62,001 nucleotides of DNA from NCBI GenBank assembly GCA_903813345.2, contig CAIIXF020000004.1:29515985-29577985 (forward strand), written 5' to 3'. The translations under genes were made by a program, and so were the position numbers. The notes beneath the pieces were generated by a model that ran no database searches, was not told the origin of the DNA, and was given only the letters and a program-made list of their open reading frames with translations. This DNA comes from Owenia fusiformis (lineage: Eukaryota; Annelida; Polychaeta; Sabellida; Oweniidae). Shown one piece after another: positions 9,655-21,339 of this stretch. Numbering within the stretch: the first letter of the stretch is position 1; every line of letters begins with the position of its first letter.

Positions 9655-11037
9655 CAGTTACAACACTTTACAGCAGTGATGATGTAACCATTGCTGAGCT
9701 TGATGCGATCAGAGATGGGAATGTAATCATATGCGCAGGCGATGAGCCATTCGTTGCAGGTAGTAAGGCAGGTAGTAAGGCAGTAAGGTGAAAGATGTTG
9801 TCCATGAAACCTTTGCTTTTTGCCCATGTGACCCCAGTACCCACGGTACTATTTTTATTATTTATTTACCCAAAATCCTCATTTGTATCCACACTGAGTT
9901 TTGTTTTAGCTCACATGGGTAAGCTATTGTTATCGCCCACTTGTCAGTCAAAAAGACAATTGCTAAAAATGAATGGATACAGATAAAATACAAAAAGCCA
10001 AAAAATCAAATATTAAAGATATGGACAGAGTTCTAAGACTAATAAGGAAATGAGAAAAACAACAAGAACGAACAGAATCTAGATATCAGTCTCTACGAAA
10101 TGAGGGTAAACTATAGAAGAAAATCAGCAACAAAAACAAACATCGAGAAAGACAAAGGGGAAGGGGAGTGTTACTGGTAGAAAAAGCTTTAACCCACCGA
10201 TGTGTAGTCACAAGTCTGCAGACCAGACACCAAACAAGACAAAAGAAGAAAAGTAATAGGGAGACAGAAGACCAAGAAAGAAGAAACTAAAGAAGACAAG
10301 AAAGTAACAACAGAAAAAAGAAGAAACTAAGAAGACGAAGAGTGAAGGGAAAAGACAAATAAAATCAGAATAAGAGGGAATCAACAGCAACAACAAATAG
10401 ATTTTCAAGCTGGACTGAATGATGATGACATGAACAGCATATAAACAAGAAGTCCATCCGAATTATATCAGTTTGCTGTAGACAAGCCACAAAAATGATG
10501 ATACTCACAAATAGAAGATCCTAAACTTAACCCATAAAATGTGAAATTGATTTATAAAAATAAAAATCTCTCTGAGATGTATGACAATTTCGGATTGTCA
10601 GCAGTGCATTAAATAATCAACAATAACGCATTTGTTGTGTATTATTACCAAGGCGAGGAGATGTTTTGCCAATACACGACCCTTGCAAAAAGTGATTTTG
10701 TATCTTTAGATGATTTTATAGAAAATATTTTATTTTCACACATTGTACAATGTGTGCAAATAATTTCAACCCAAGACTGTATCTATTGTAGCTGCTTCAT
10801 TTCACTCAGGCATTGTTTCCTTAACTTTGCACTCCCACTGCACGGTCATGAAAAGATTTGGAAAGAACACTTTCAGGATATGATTCAGCAAACAGTGCAC
10901 CTTTAATCCTTAAATATCCTTGTTGAGGCTATATGAACCTGGAGTTTCTCGAGAATCTTGGTGTTCATATTGTTGATTTCACTATCTAGGCCAGTTTCAT
11001 GCCCGGTTATCGTTAAAATGGGATGGAGGGGGTAGCA
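9655..11037. other. no gene recognised; polypurine tract 10240-10400
   Basis: No coding pattern was identified. The plus strand at 10240-10400 is almost entirely A and G (repeated AGAAGAAACTAAGAAGAC-like words), a strong strand asymmetry. An unremarkable 89-codon frame lies at 10637-10906 with no recognisable motif. Confidence 0.4.
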
Positions 11038-11285
11038 ACCAAAACCAAAAATTGGGCCTAAAACTTGGAAAATTTAAGGCCAATTTTTGGGATAATTTGG
11101 ACTAAAATGAAAAAATAAGGCCCTAAAACGCCAAGTAATACCCAAAAAGCCAACTAATGAGGCACTACAAACCCAAAACTGGGCCAAGATTTTGAAAATT
11201 TAAAGCCAATTTTTTAGATAATGTGGACTAAAATGAAAAAATAAGACCCTTACAGGCCAAGTATTTTGGGAAAATGAGGCCCAGA
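11038..11285. repeat. two-copy tandem repeat, period about 127 bp
   Basis: The words AAAATTGGGCC, GAAAATTTAAGGCCAATTT and GGACTAAAATGAAAAAATAA recur in the same order in 11047-11165 and 11175-11285. The copies differ at roughly one base in eight. Confidence 0.65.
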
Positions 11286-11890
11286 AATATTATTGTTCTG
11301 GAAGTGCACTGCATGAACTGAAACAAGAAACTAAAAAACATTCATATTGATATGAGGACAACTTTGCTTGTTGATCCTTATTTAATCCTTATATTTTTTG
11401 ATCCTCTGTAAAATCAATAATCTCTGAATGTCTGAAATGTTTACTTTCAGTGCAAGTTTTTGATCTGGAACTGGTCAGAAAGAGACAGTTACCAGAAACA
11501 TTCCAATGAGTCACCCAAGGGTTCACAGTGCCAGAGGTGAGATACTTTTCTTAGGACATGTGAAATGTCATTATGACGTAAGATACAAAATTACTCTATC
11601 CTTTGTAGACATTGATGAATCTGGACTATTAGTCCAGGTGATCTCCACAGTAACCTTGGTTACAAAAATGCAACTACAGGGTGTCCCAGAAGTAATGATA
11701 ATTATGCTCTAACATTTTTATTTGACAAGGAAACAATATGAAATTCACACAAATTAAAGATCAAGATGTAAGCTTCAATTTGCTATATAATATTCATTAC
11801 TTTACAGAAAAGTAGTCCATGTGTGGTTGCCATATCAACCCGTATACAATCTGTAGCAGCTTAGAATCATTTCAAGATGTCCTTAGCTTG
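11286..11890. other. no gene recognised
   Basis: Only short frames are present, such as 11506-11712 (68 residues), which show no family signature. Confidence 0.4.
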
Positions 11891-12276
11891 GCTAGTACAA
11901 TTGCAAGTAGCTGCAATATACCAATAAACAGGTCATTCTCTATCTTGGGAAATGCCAAACAGATACTTACAGTGGAGCTCCTGAAATCATTTTTTCAACA
12001 GTGATACAGGTGAGTAGTTCCCCACATTGATGATATGGGACAAATTGATGATGTGGGATTTGAAGTCTTCTGGATGGTGATGGGCTAGTACAAATGCAAG
12101 TAGCTGCAATATACCAATAAACAGGTCATTCTCTATCTTGGGGAAATGCCAAACAGATACTTACAGTGGAGCTCCTGAAATCATTTTTTCAACAGTGATA
12201 TAGGTGAGTAGTTCCGTACAAATTGATGATGTGGGACAAATTGACGATGTGGGATTTGTGGTCTTCTTGGTGGTAT
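11891..12276. repeat. two-copy tandem repeat, period 193 bp
   Basis: 11891-12083 and 12084-12276 share a nearly identical first 130 bases (starting GCTAGTACAA). Their second parts carry small repeats of GATGATGTGGGACAAATT. The copy is recent in its first part and more eroded in the second. Confidence 0.75.
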
Positions 12277-13208
12277 GTGGTGGTAAAAATCGACTTAAAT
12301 GATATTCATAAATATATAATACTTCAAGCAAGTATTCCATCTGAACCTTATAATTTCCAGAAATAATAAACATGGGGTATATTCACAAAAATTTGCCTTC
12401 ATGTCCAGACATAAGTTTTAAAGGTGGCTAAAGTTTCATTATCATGCCACGATACATGTTTCTACAGGAATCAAGCAGACTATGATGCTTGCTGGATGAC
12501 TGGGGATAATTGCCATAATCTCCATAAATTTCAAACAAAACTAAAGATCCCAGTGGTTAAAGGGAGAGGATTCATAGGATCACACTGCGTGGATAAGCCA
12601 AAATGAAGGCAAATATCAATAATGCAAACACTTGCATAGTGCAATTATACACGATAACACTCAATAATGCATGATTTGAATATTTGGATTATGCCAAGTA
12701 GGTGAGAATGCATCAATCTACACATACAATGCTTGTTTATGCATGTTGCATCTGTTGATGCATGTCACATAACTAAACACTTGCCATTGCAAGTATATAC
12801 CATACATGGCTGATACATAATAAAATGGGCAATTGTAGGTTTATATTTTTGAGATATGCTAAAGCTTGCATTGATCTATGATTGCTGTATAACCAAATAT
12901 CCGGAAATACAAGCATGAGAGTCTGTATGTATTTGATAGCACGATTGACTCGTTCATTTCTTCTTGAGAATGTGGAAAGTGGCGAAAATGACAAAACAAT
13001 GTATGTTCATAAACTGAGAAACGAATGTGTTAACAATCTAAAAATAACCAGCATACCAAATGCTGAGGAAGTTCTGACAAAAAGTTTCTTTGGCGATTAA
13101 CAAATAAATTGTTTCCTGAAGTAAGGCGCACAAACATTAATTCACAAGGTCAGCCAACTCACATATATTTCTAGAAAGATGTCGTTGACATGTTACAGCT
13201 GTTGACAG
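12277..13208. other. no gene recognised
   Basis: A 72-codon frame at 12882-13100 (ending PNAEEVLTKSFFGD) lies upstream of the coiled-coil and kinase pseudogene in the same direction. It could be an upstream part of it, but nothing identifies it. Confidence 0.35.
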
Positions 13209-13373
13209 ATGGGGAAAACATTACAAAACAAGCTTGACGAGCTCAATAAGGAAAACAAACATTTAAAATGCGCAAATAAAAGATTGAACATAGCATTGAC
13301 CAACTCAGAACGCCAAATAGCTGCAAATACAGAAACGCAAAATGAAATTGATCATCTCCGAAAGACTCTTTGA
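13209..13373 (+). pseudogene. coiled-coil segment upstream of kinase-like sequence
   Basis: ATG 13209 opens a 54-residue frame (MGKTLQNKLDELNKENKHLK and on to EIDHLRKTL) rich in K, E, N and L with heptad-like spacing, so a coiled coil is likely. It overlaps the kinase-like frame by a few bases in another frame. A single frameshift near 13370 would join the two into one coiled-coil-kinase protein. Confidence 0.4.
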
Positions 13374-14052
13374 ATAACACAAAACAAATATACCAGCCTT
13401 CTTGTCAAAAGAAATGGTGCACAAAACAGCTAGGCAAAGCTTTGGATAAAAATGAAATAATGGCATCATCAACATGGCTAGAAACCCCAGCATCCAAAGT
13501 AAACGGGAAAGAATATGAGAATGGGGTCACTATCAGAGAGGGTGGATTTGGAAAAGTAATGCTAGTGACACGAGTAAAGGACAACAAAAAGTATACCCTA
13601 AAAGAATTCAAACCTAGCCTGGGAGATATTGAAAAGGAAATAAGAGTTCTTGTTATTTTAAAAATACATCCGTTCATCCAGCATCTTCATGGGTCTGACT
13701 TAACGGAATATCCCATTCTAACACATTGCACTCCCTGGCAATGTATCAACCTCAATGGCTCAGGTTATAAGCGATCCCAAGAAGTACTCATTAACACATT
13801 CTGACTATATATTACAATTCGTTGGTCTTTTGGATGCTGTAAACTACGTCCATTCCAATGGACTTCTTCACAACGATATAAAGTAAACGACTTTTGAGTG
13901 AGCACCAAAGAAAGAGGAGTATTGATTGACTTCGGCATGGCGACTACCCATTCTATGCTGAATTGTCTAAAAACGCCATCAAAGAGGTATTGGCTAGCCC
14001 CTGAGATCAGAAAGATGGAACCATCCTCAACTAGTAGCGACGTATTCTAAGT
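13370..14052 (+). pseudogene. protein-kinase-like pseudogene
   Basis: Kinase subdomains appear in order across three frames. REGGFGKVML is a Gly-rich loop and YTLKEF holds the ATP-site Lys. IEKEIRVL is a C-helix with its Glu. Then come HSNGLLHNDIK (catalytic loop, N for the usual R), VLIDFGMAT (DFG), YWLAPEI (APE) and SSDVF (start of subdomain IX). At least two frameshifts (near 13730-13830 and after DIK at 13886) and stop codons break it, and the C-lobe helices are missing. There are no introns, which suggests a processed copy or an intronless source gene. The kinase subfamily could not be assigned. Confidence 0.75.
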
Positions 14053-14262
14053 CTGTGTGTTTCATGAAAACTGTTTATGATGCCACAGTGATGACAAAGG
14101 TTCAGAATCAAGGGGTGTGGTGGTGCAGTGACAAAATTCATTTTTGACTGTTTTGAGTATATTTAACCATAATGATTATCTTAATTTATCAATGAAATTG
14201 TGAACATGTGAAAATGAACTTTAAAATGTTATGAACATTTTTTGGACATTAGTTAAACAGAT

Positions 14263-14568
14263 TTGAACCTTAGATATTCTGTGGGAGGTTCAGACTCAGA
14301 CACAAAATTGGAGCAATGGCAAGAAGCTATTATTGAAGTGACAAAACAAATCCAGTCCCTTACTACCATGACCACAAGTTTGAAATCGGACATGGAGACA
14401 ATAGCCATTGATGTGGCAATCCTAAAATCTAATTTAGCAGAACAATCAGCAACAAGTGCTCAAATGCCATCAAACTCAACTGGTGACAATATGTCTTCTT
14501 CAGTAGATGACAATGTGGTGTCTCCTAAAGTCGGTACTGTTAGCAGTTATCTAACATTTATTTTATAA
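14263..14568 (+). CDS. hypothetical coiled-coil frame
   Basis: An open frame of about 100 codons without a clear ATG start (LEQWQEAIIEVTKQIQSL, then SDMETIAIDVAILKSNLAEQ) is predicted to be helical coiled coil, followed by a Ser/Thr-rich tail. This composition resembles the N-terminal part of some retroelement gag proteins, but no diagnostic motif is seen. It may be a fragment of a larger spliced gene. Confidence 0.3.
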   Translation: MNLRYSVGGSDSDTKLEQWQEAIIEVTKQIQSLTTMTTSLKSDMETIAIDVAILKSNLAEQSATSAQMPSNSTGDNMSSSVDDNVVSPKVGTVSSYLTFIL

Positions 14569-15984
14569 TGGCTATTGCAAGAACTCAACGTTGGGCTTAC
14601 AACGGAGAAAACCGCATTTTTGTAGATGCAAATTGAGAAAAGCTATTTCAGTTGTCCTCTAAGGCACAAAGCCAGTTGTAGATGTAATGAGTTCTGATGA
14701 TGACTATGACGTTGCATGGGATAGTGGTGACATTGTGTCCTTTTTCTTGGGAGTATTTTCACTTCTGGCCACTGGATCCACACTGTGTACATATAATAAT
14801 CATCAAATCGAATAGGTTATCTGTATGAGTACGAGATCTATTTCATAGTAAAAAAATTGCATGTTAAACATGACTTGCACAACCTGTTATAACTACGGTA
14901 TCTGATAATTTTCATAAAATAATAAGATTTTAGATACGTCAGTAATAAGCTAATTTCAATTGTTATTTTAGTACACTATCTTTATAAATGATTGTTTTTA
15001 TATTTTCAGTGTTTGTATTCAAGCTCGAAATGAGAGTTGAGCGAATCAACGGGGATGGTTGGACCTTGGTTGGTTTGTGGGTAGGTAACCGCTTGGGGTG
15101 CCAGAAGTGATGATTCTTAAGGGTCAAGACTTCATAATGACATCGGTACAATGGAAGATGTCTTACTAGGAGACCATCATTATCAGAATTTGACATCTCT
15201 TCGTTGAGATTTGATGAAGAGGGCTCGGTTACCATTCAAAAGGGATCAGTGGCAGCTTTGTAATTGCATTGTATATGTATTCTTATAGCTGGCCAAGTTA
15301 ATAAAGGATCATGTAAATAAACTCTATATTTTGTTAACCTAATATTGTATTAAATACACATGTATCATGCAATGTAATAAGCAGGTAAATAGGTGGTCAA
15401 TGTAGAAAACAGGTAAAAAGGTAGTCGAAATCCAGAGTTACAAAAGAAATTCAGAATTAAATTTTACTATAAAAGAGAAAAGCATAAGTGTATAATCACT
15501 TTAAATTTTGACATGGATGAGGATTTTAGATGTTATATTAGTCAGTTGTTTTTAGACCCTGCATTTAAGGGTAGCTTTACATCCCCATCTAAATTTCACA
15601 AAAGTCCATAACATTAGAAGTGGGGAGGGATTTTTGATTTTTGAATGGTGTTGAATCTTACACAATGTATAAGCCTGTCAAGAAAGGTTTAAAAGAAGCT
15701 CAGTTGAAATAATAGGAATTCATTATATGATGGATTATAGCAAATTAAAATCAGACAATGATTGTTTATGTTGTTTTCTTTCATAGAAGAAAGAGGGTAG
15801 GAAAAAAAAAAAAGCTTAGTCAAGATAAAAATGACATGGAACAATGCCTTACTATGTGTGACAGACATTCATGGAGCGGAAATATGTGTGTCAAGAGACG
15901 TAGCCGTCATAATTATGCATCTGTATCTTCTTAGTATTTATTAACACATAAAGATGACGGCTACACATGATTCTATTATGCTGT
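14569..15984. other. no gene recognised
   Basis: AT-rich DNA with short frames only. Nothing could be assigned. Confidence 0.4.
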
Positions 15985-16330
15985 ATGGGAGTTTGTAAAT
16001 ATTGGGGAGTGCTCTACCCTTCCAGGATGTATAACAAAAAATCCTGATTTCCATGGACTCTGCATCAATAGGTGGATTTTGAAAAGTGCCTGGAAAACCT
16101 ACCGTAAACAGTAAAACCAGTCATTCAATTGGGAACTGTCCAGGCGCTTGCGTCACATTGGTTATAGACACCTTGCCTCAGCTGGGTTGGGTGTTCTTGG
16201 TCGGCAAGTAAGGGTCCCCCTACCATCATGTGCAGTGTTTTGCATCAGAGCTCACCATCCACCTCCAGAAGAATTTGAGGAGATATATGAGTTCGTAGGA
16301 TTCAGGGATGCCTTAACCCTGCCTTAACAA
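15985..16330 (+). pseudogene. P2X7-type cytoplasmic (ballast-like) domain fragment
   Basis: The frame encodes CITKNPDFHGLCINRWILKS, then RLRHIGYRHLASAGLGVLGR and LPSCAVFCIRAHHPP, ending FVGFRDA. These are hallmarks of the cysteine-rich intracellular domain at the C-terminus of P2X purinoceptor 7, which also occurs in many stand-alone invertebrate proteins. A stop interrupts it after the TYRKQ segment (about 16120). No channel part (two membrane helices and an ectodomain) is nearby, so this is not a receptor gene. It is a decayed stand-alone or transposon-associated copy. Confidence 0.8.
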
Positions 16331-16736
16331 GGGCAGAGACAACTGCCTCAAAATACATCACAGTCTTTTTCAAGAATGGCAGTAAAAACTGCCTCAAAAA
16401 AACACTATTACTTACAAGAAAGAGTCAGAATTATGATTTTTTCTTAATAACCTGAAACTTATTGATACAGAAAAATTGAATTATTGGTAAGGAATTTTCT
16501 ATCAGCTGATTATGCTAATTATAAGCAAAAGTTCACCGACAAAATAATACTGGCACCATTAGCAAGGCCAAACAACATCCACTTTTCTAATGGGGACTAT
16601 AAAATATAACTAGGTCAATAATAATGACAGCACAACCATTTCCTAAATATTCAATATTGTCTGCTCTTTATTAATTTTTTACTTCATTAGTCAGATCAGT
16701 GGCACAATATTGCTACTATATTTCCAATTCGTGAAC
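16331..16736. other. no gene recognised
   Basis: AT-rich DNA; no supported feature. Confidence 0.4.
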
Positions 16737-16811
16737 TTTGGTTATTTTAAGTTTTTCTCACCTTATAGCTGTTTACATTTGTTGAAATTCTCAGAGACCT
16801 ATTGTCTTAAC
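16737..16811 (+). repeat. direct repeat, upstream copy (possible 5' LTR fragment)
   Basis: About 75 bases (TTTAAGTTTTTCTCACCTTA and on to CTTAAC) are repeated nearly perfectly at 17442-17515. The second copy lies inside the candidate 3' LTR, so this copy may be a relic of the 5' LTR left after internal deletion. Similarity ends sharply on both sides. Confidence 0.6.
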
Positions 16812-16839
16812 CTAGGAAAACACAGTTTAACCCACCAGC

Positions 16840-17262
16840 CCAAAAAGAAAGAACCGGTATGGGAGTCAAGACGTCTGTGGCACCCATGACCAACTCCATC
16901 TGCCAGACCAAGGCAGTCAATGTGCTGCCCTTAGAAAGCCAGTGACCAAGGGATCCCAGACTACTATGACCTCCATGACCAACTCAGCCTGCCAAACCCT
17001 TAAGAAGCCAGCCGTTATACGAACCACCAGGGGAACCCAGACTGCTGTGGCACACATAACTCCCTCTGCCTCCCAGACAAAAGAACAAGCCAAGTCCAAG
17101 ACCGAATTATCGAAGCTGTTCTCCAAGCCACCAACCACAAAAGGAGAAGGATCCGGGATTAAGCTAGTTGTTACCAAGGAGACCCTTGCTGATGTGATCG
17201 CCAGAATGTGGCCAACAGGAGAGCAGTATCTCCCTTTCGACTACAGTCTCAAGAAAAAATGA
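16840..17262 (+). pseudogene. retroelement-associated protein with QT-rich repeats, C-terminal part
   Basis: The main frame (16942-17262, 106 residues) contains repeats of the pattern G-x-QT-(5-6 residues)-T-x-SA-x-QTKK. Examples are GSQTTMTSMTNSACQTLKK and GTQTAVAHITPSASQTKE, and a third copy (SVAPMTNSICQTK) lies upstream in another frame. It ends WPTGEQYLPFDYSLKKK just before a polypurine tract, so it is probably the last coding part of an LTR retrotransposon. No protease, reverse transcriptase or integrase motif is present. Confidence 0.4.
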
Positions 17263-17390
17263 CATTGTTTTACTTACAAAAGGACTATTTTACTTTTGGA
17301 TTTATATGAACTTCTACACGAACATGTAACATAGTCATTATACATATACAACATACAACTTTCAATTAATCAATGTTTGGGACAAACATA

Positions 17391-17404
17391 AATTTAAGGG
17401 GGGA
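17391..17404 (+). promoter_or_regulatory. polypurine tract of an LTR retrotransposon
   Basis: The purine run AAGGGGGGA directly precedes TATTGTAAAAATCC, where an LTR would begin with TG. It follows the stop of the QT-repeat frame by about 130 bases, the expected place for plus-strand priming. Confidence 0.55.
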
Positions 17405-17407
17405 TAT

Positions 17408-17940
17408 TGTAAAAATCCAGGATTTTTAACTCAGAAATTATTTTGGTTACTTTAAGTTTTTCTCACCTTATAGCTGTTTACATTTGTTGAAATTCTCAGA
17501 GACGTATTGTCTTAACTTCCGATTGTATGTTATATATATTATGAATGTTTATATGTCCTTGTTGATTTATTACAGATATTGAAATAATTTTGAAACTTTT
17601 CTGTGCCATGGCGGCCATACCCGAAGTTGCAAACTACTCTTGAACACCATTTTATATTTTTATGTTTTTCATCTCTATGATGCCTTAATTGTTTTTATAT
17701 GTATTTTGAACATATTGTATAATGTTTTTATAGATTTTGTAACCTTTTTTGGGTTTTATGTACAGTCCATGCAAGGTTAGCCACGTAAGTTTTTAAATTA
17801 GAATTGGTTCGAGGTTACCAATTCCTTCTGCTTGCAGGCTCTAGAAACGTGCAGCTCTTTTTAATATCTCCCGATAGTTTGGCAATTTATTTTACACATA
17901 ACCTTTTATTCGTGGAAGTAGTCCATCGTTAAAGATAACA
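17408..17940 (+). mobile_element. candidate 3' LTR
   Basis: It starts TG right after the polypurine tract and contains the repeat shared with 16737-16811. It can be closed at a CA at 17940, giving 533 bases. The next bases, TGGACCAACGG, look like a primer-binding site, which would normally follow a 5' LTR. Either the 3' boundary is misplaced or the region is a rearranged element. No target duplication was found. Confidence 0.4.
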
Positions 17941-18539
17941 TGGACCAACGGAAAGAAAGGAAAACCCAGGTAGCAATTTTTGCCCTCTTTTTTCCTTAAA
18001 TTTGTTAACTTTTGTGTTTAATTCACGCTAATTGATTAAGTTTTTAAAGATATTTTTAAAGGTTGATATATTTACTGTTGCACACAATTTTATGGTTACA
18101 GTTCCATGTTATGAATAAAAATGCAATATGTGTATGTGCAGCACACTTTAGGCAAAGCTTTTGAAGGAAGAATAACTATTTTTAAGATTATCCATGCATG
18201 GTGGTACACGTGCACCATTGTTCAAAATTAAAATATCAATGTTTTAGGCTTTATACACTAAAGTTTGGGGATAATTCTCTTATTTATATTTGGCAATTGA
18301 CAGTGTTTATAGTTTGATATATTTACCAATTTTGGCCTAATTATGATACCTTCAACCTTATTGAGTAAACAGGGTTTATTCCACGTGGGTTGTGTGGCGG
18401 CCATTATGGCGGTAATTATTTCATAATTTTTTGGTTAGTATATTTTCAAGGAACATCTTTAAGATACCCAGCGTAAATTAATTGTTGGTCCCAATTTATT
18501 ACTCCAGTATTGATTATTAGACATGATTTAACGTAGAGT
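17941..18539. other. no gene recognised
   Basis: No supported feature apart from the PBS-like start noted with the LTR. Confidence 0.4.
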
Positions 18540-18559
18540 AGTAAAGTGCGTTCATATCG

Positions 18560-18890
18560 ACCCACAAGAACAATTCATTGAGATAAACCATAACCAATGC
18601 AACAGAATTTCATCATAGCCATGGAGATAAACCATGATTTCACATGCCTAGTTAACCACGTGTAATTGAATTCCATTGATCACATTGACTGTTTCTATTG
18701 ATAATTTTAAAATTCAACATTTATATACTATTAATTTGGCTCAATACTTTGTGAGGTACCTTTGTCATGGAATACCACAACATGAACATAAATCATGATC
18801 ACTTAAGATTTGCTATAATCATGGAGTCGAACCATGACCAAAGCATATAAATTCTACTAGAAACATGGAGATGAATCATGCTACCACGTG
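18560..18890. repeat. degenerate repeats of a CATGGAGATAAACCATGA-like word
   Basis: The word, which contains CATGG and its inverted form CCATG, recurs about five times with irregular spacing (near 18575, 18617, 18770, 18820 and 18865). Copies are strongly diverged. Confidence 0.35.
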
Positions 18891-18899
18891 GAACTTCAG

Positions 18900-21330
18900 T
18901 TCAATCCATTGTGGGCAAAAGTTGGGGTTTACTGTGATTTGTCTACCATGTTATATCTTTAGGGTTTATACCAGAGTTCCGAATTAACGTTCGCCACTCT
19001 CAATTTGCGAATAATTGGTGAAGGGTTGCGAACATTTTTACAAAATAAGTCGCAAGTTTGGCGAATAAATCCTACCGTGAGCACAGATCCATTAGTGGTA
19101 AACTTACCAATAGCTGCCGAAAGTTTCCCGGTAATCCATTCCTTCTATCTATCTCAAAAATGCTTTTATGTCGGGATAAAATATTTTAAAGTTTTTCAAT
19201 ATTTACTTCCGTCCTGTGCTGATGACACGACTAGTAAAAGATTCCCGCAATGGGAAATTTTACATAGGTACGGTTCAATTGTATAAAAATATTGGACGTG
19301 TCATCAATTCACTTCGGTCCTAGTGGAAATGGAAAAAATGTGAAAAAATATAAAAAGTGAGAGATAATGCAGTCAGTGGCAAAGAAACGCAAGTTTAGAG
19401 TGTTACGGGAGACCATGGTTGAAGTGTCAGGACATGTAGTTCAAGTAAAAACAGTACATGATATTGAAATGAATTTCTAAGTGTTGTTTCAAAATAATTT
19501 CAGAAATGCACTGATTTTGGTGTAAAAAATTGGTTGTTCAGAAATATCTTTTTAGAAATCTTGAAGAAATACAAGATAAAAACCTTGAAATCAAAGCTTC
19601 AAAATGAACCACAGAAATGCTCAGAATGCACCAATTTATTATTTGTTAGTTGTTTTGGCGAATGTCAAGGAAGGCCACATGGAGTCAAACCGTGTGTACA
19701 TGTTAAATATATTCTTGACACAGGTAGCCATTATTTTGGAAGCATCAAAGCCCCATATTTCATCATATGGAGAAACATAGATAGATTCACATTTAATCAA
19801 AACTAGTTAAATAGTAGAAACTAAGCCGTTCCAATATAATTCTGTGACTGTTCTAAAGAGACAAATGAATGAAGTAAGATAATCATGATTACTGGAAAGG
19901 TTCCGAAGCTTATACAGGATTTAAACTTTTAGTTTGTCCTAGCAAGTTCCACTGAATCATCAGTAGCATTCCCGTTGTAGAGTCATACATTGAACATTTT
20001 GTTTTGTGGGAAATTTAGTAACGATGACCTTTATTAAACCACATAGAAAGTTGATTATCGATTATTTATCAGCTAAACTTATTTTTGAAACTCTAATATA
20101 GGCAGGTAAACAAAAGATGCAATATAATTAAGGGTAATCAGTATCAGTATTACGCAATTTTGACATCATGGCTTCTTGGCATGAATAGTTATTTTTATAC
20201 ACCTATTTTATACGTTCTAATAAACAGTAGTATATAGATATATTAAGTAAAATCCATTGTGTTGTTTAGTTTTTGGTGTACATTAAAGGGACCATCACTG
20301 TGATGACTCACACCCCAACATTAATTAACTTTTAACTAAAGAACCAGCATAAACACACAGCATTCACCCATCATTACAGATTGCATCATATGATTTTACC
20401 ATCCCCACATGGTCATTTGGCTAGAAGTGAAGTTTCTTTTGAATCAGTTGGCTATCTTCTTTTGCGATTGCAAAGACGAAAGTTTCATACTCAGCAGTTT
20501 GAGAAACAAGTAACCTGGCTTCTTTTGTTTAAAAGATGACGCTGTAGACAGGTTATTTACAAAATTAAATGCCCCAAAATCAAAATATAGTAGCAAGCGA
20601 ACAGTATGGTTCCCTCCAAATCAATCTTTTATATCCATTAACATGAATAAAGAACAACAATTGAACTTGTCAGGCTTGTTACATTTGCTGAATCCTGAAA
20701 GCTGGGTTCAGAATACCTTTTTTGTAACAAAAATCAGTTCACAACAATGAAAATGCAGGTGACTGAGAAAAGTCAGATCGATCAATCATACATTTTAAAT
20801 GTATATCATATGATTTTTACCACTTCATGCATGGTCATCAATACTAGTATTCGGCAAGTAGTACTATTAAGGCTCCTTTTGTGTTCAGTTTTGAAAAATA
20901 TTTTGATGGTCAATGGCGAACTCAATCAATTCCAAAACGAGGCTGAAACCCGCTCCCATCGATGATGTATTTAGATTTCAGAGGTCAACAGGTGCTTTGG
21001 TCAACTGATGGCAGGTGCCTATTTCGTTCATTAGATCGAGGCCAAAAAATGTTTATGGGAATGCAGAGACCATAGGGGCTGATTTCATGAGACAACGTGT
21101 AGTAGATCAGTACTATTACATCAAGGATGAGTTGCTTACTATGAAATCTGAATTTGGGGCCATTCACACGATATGAATTCACATGGATACTGAATGCCCA
21201 TGTTATTTTAACTGTATTAGTAAAATCGAATCTCTATCAGATTTAGTGCACACTCCGGAGTTTCAGATTATAAAAATGAAGTTTGCCTTTAAAATGCAGC
21301 AACAGAAGTCAGAAACATCTGGGAAAAAGC
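18900..21330. other. no gene recognised
   Basis: Short open frames at 19005-19286, 19534-19806 and 20747-20965 have no recognisable motif. The part from about 20930 may be a frameshifted upstream section of the transposase relic that follows. Confidence 0.35.
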
Positions 21331-21339
21331 CCAGGAAGG

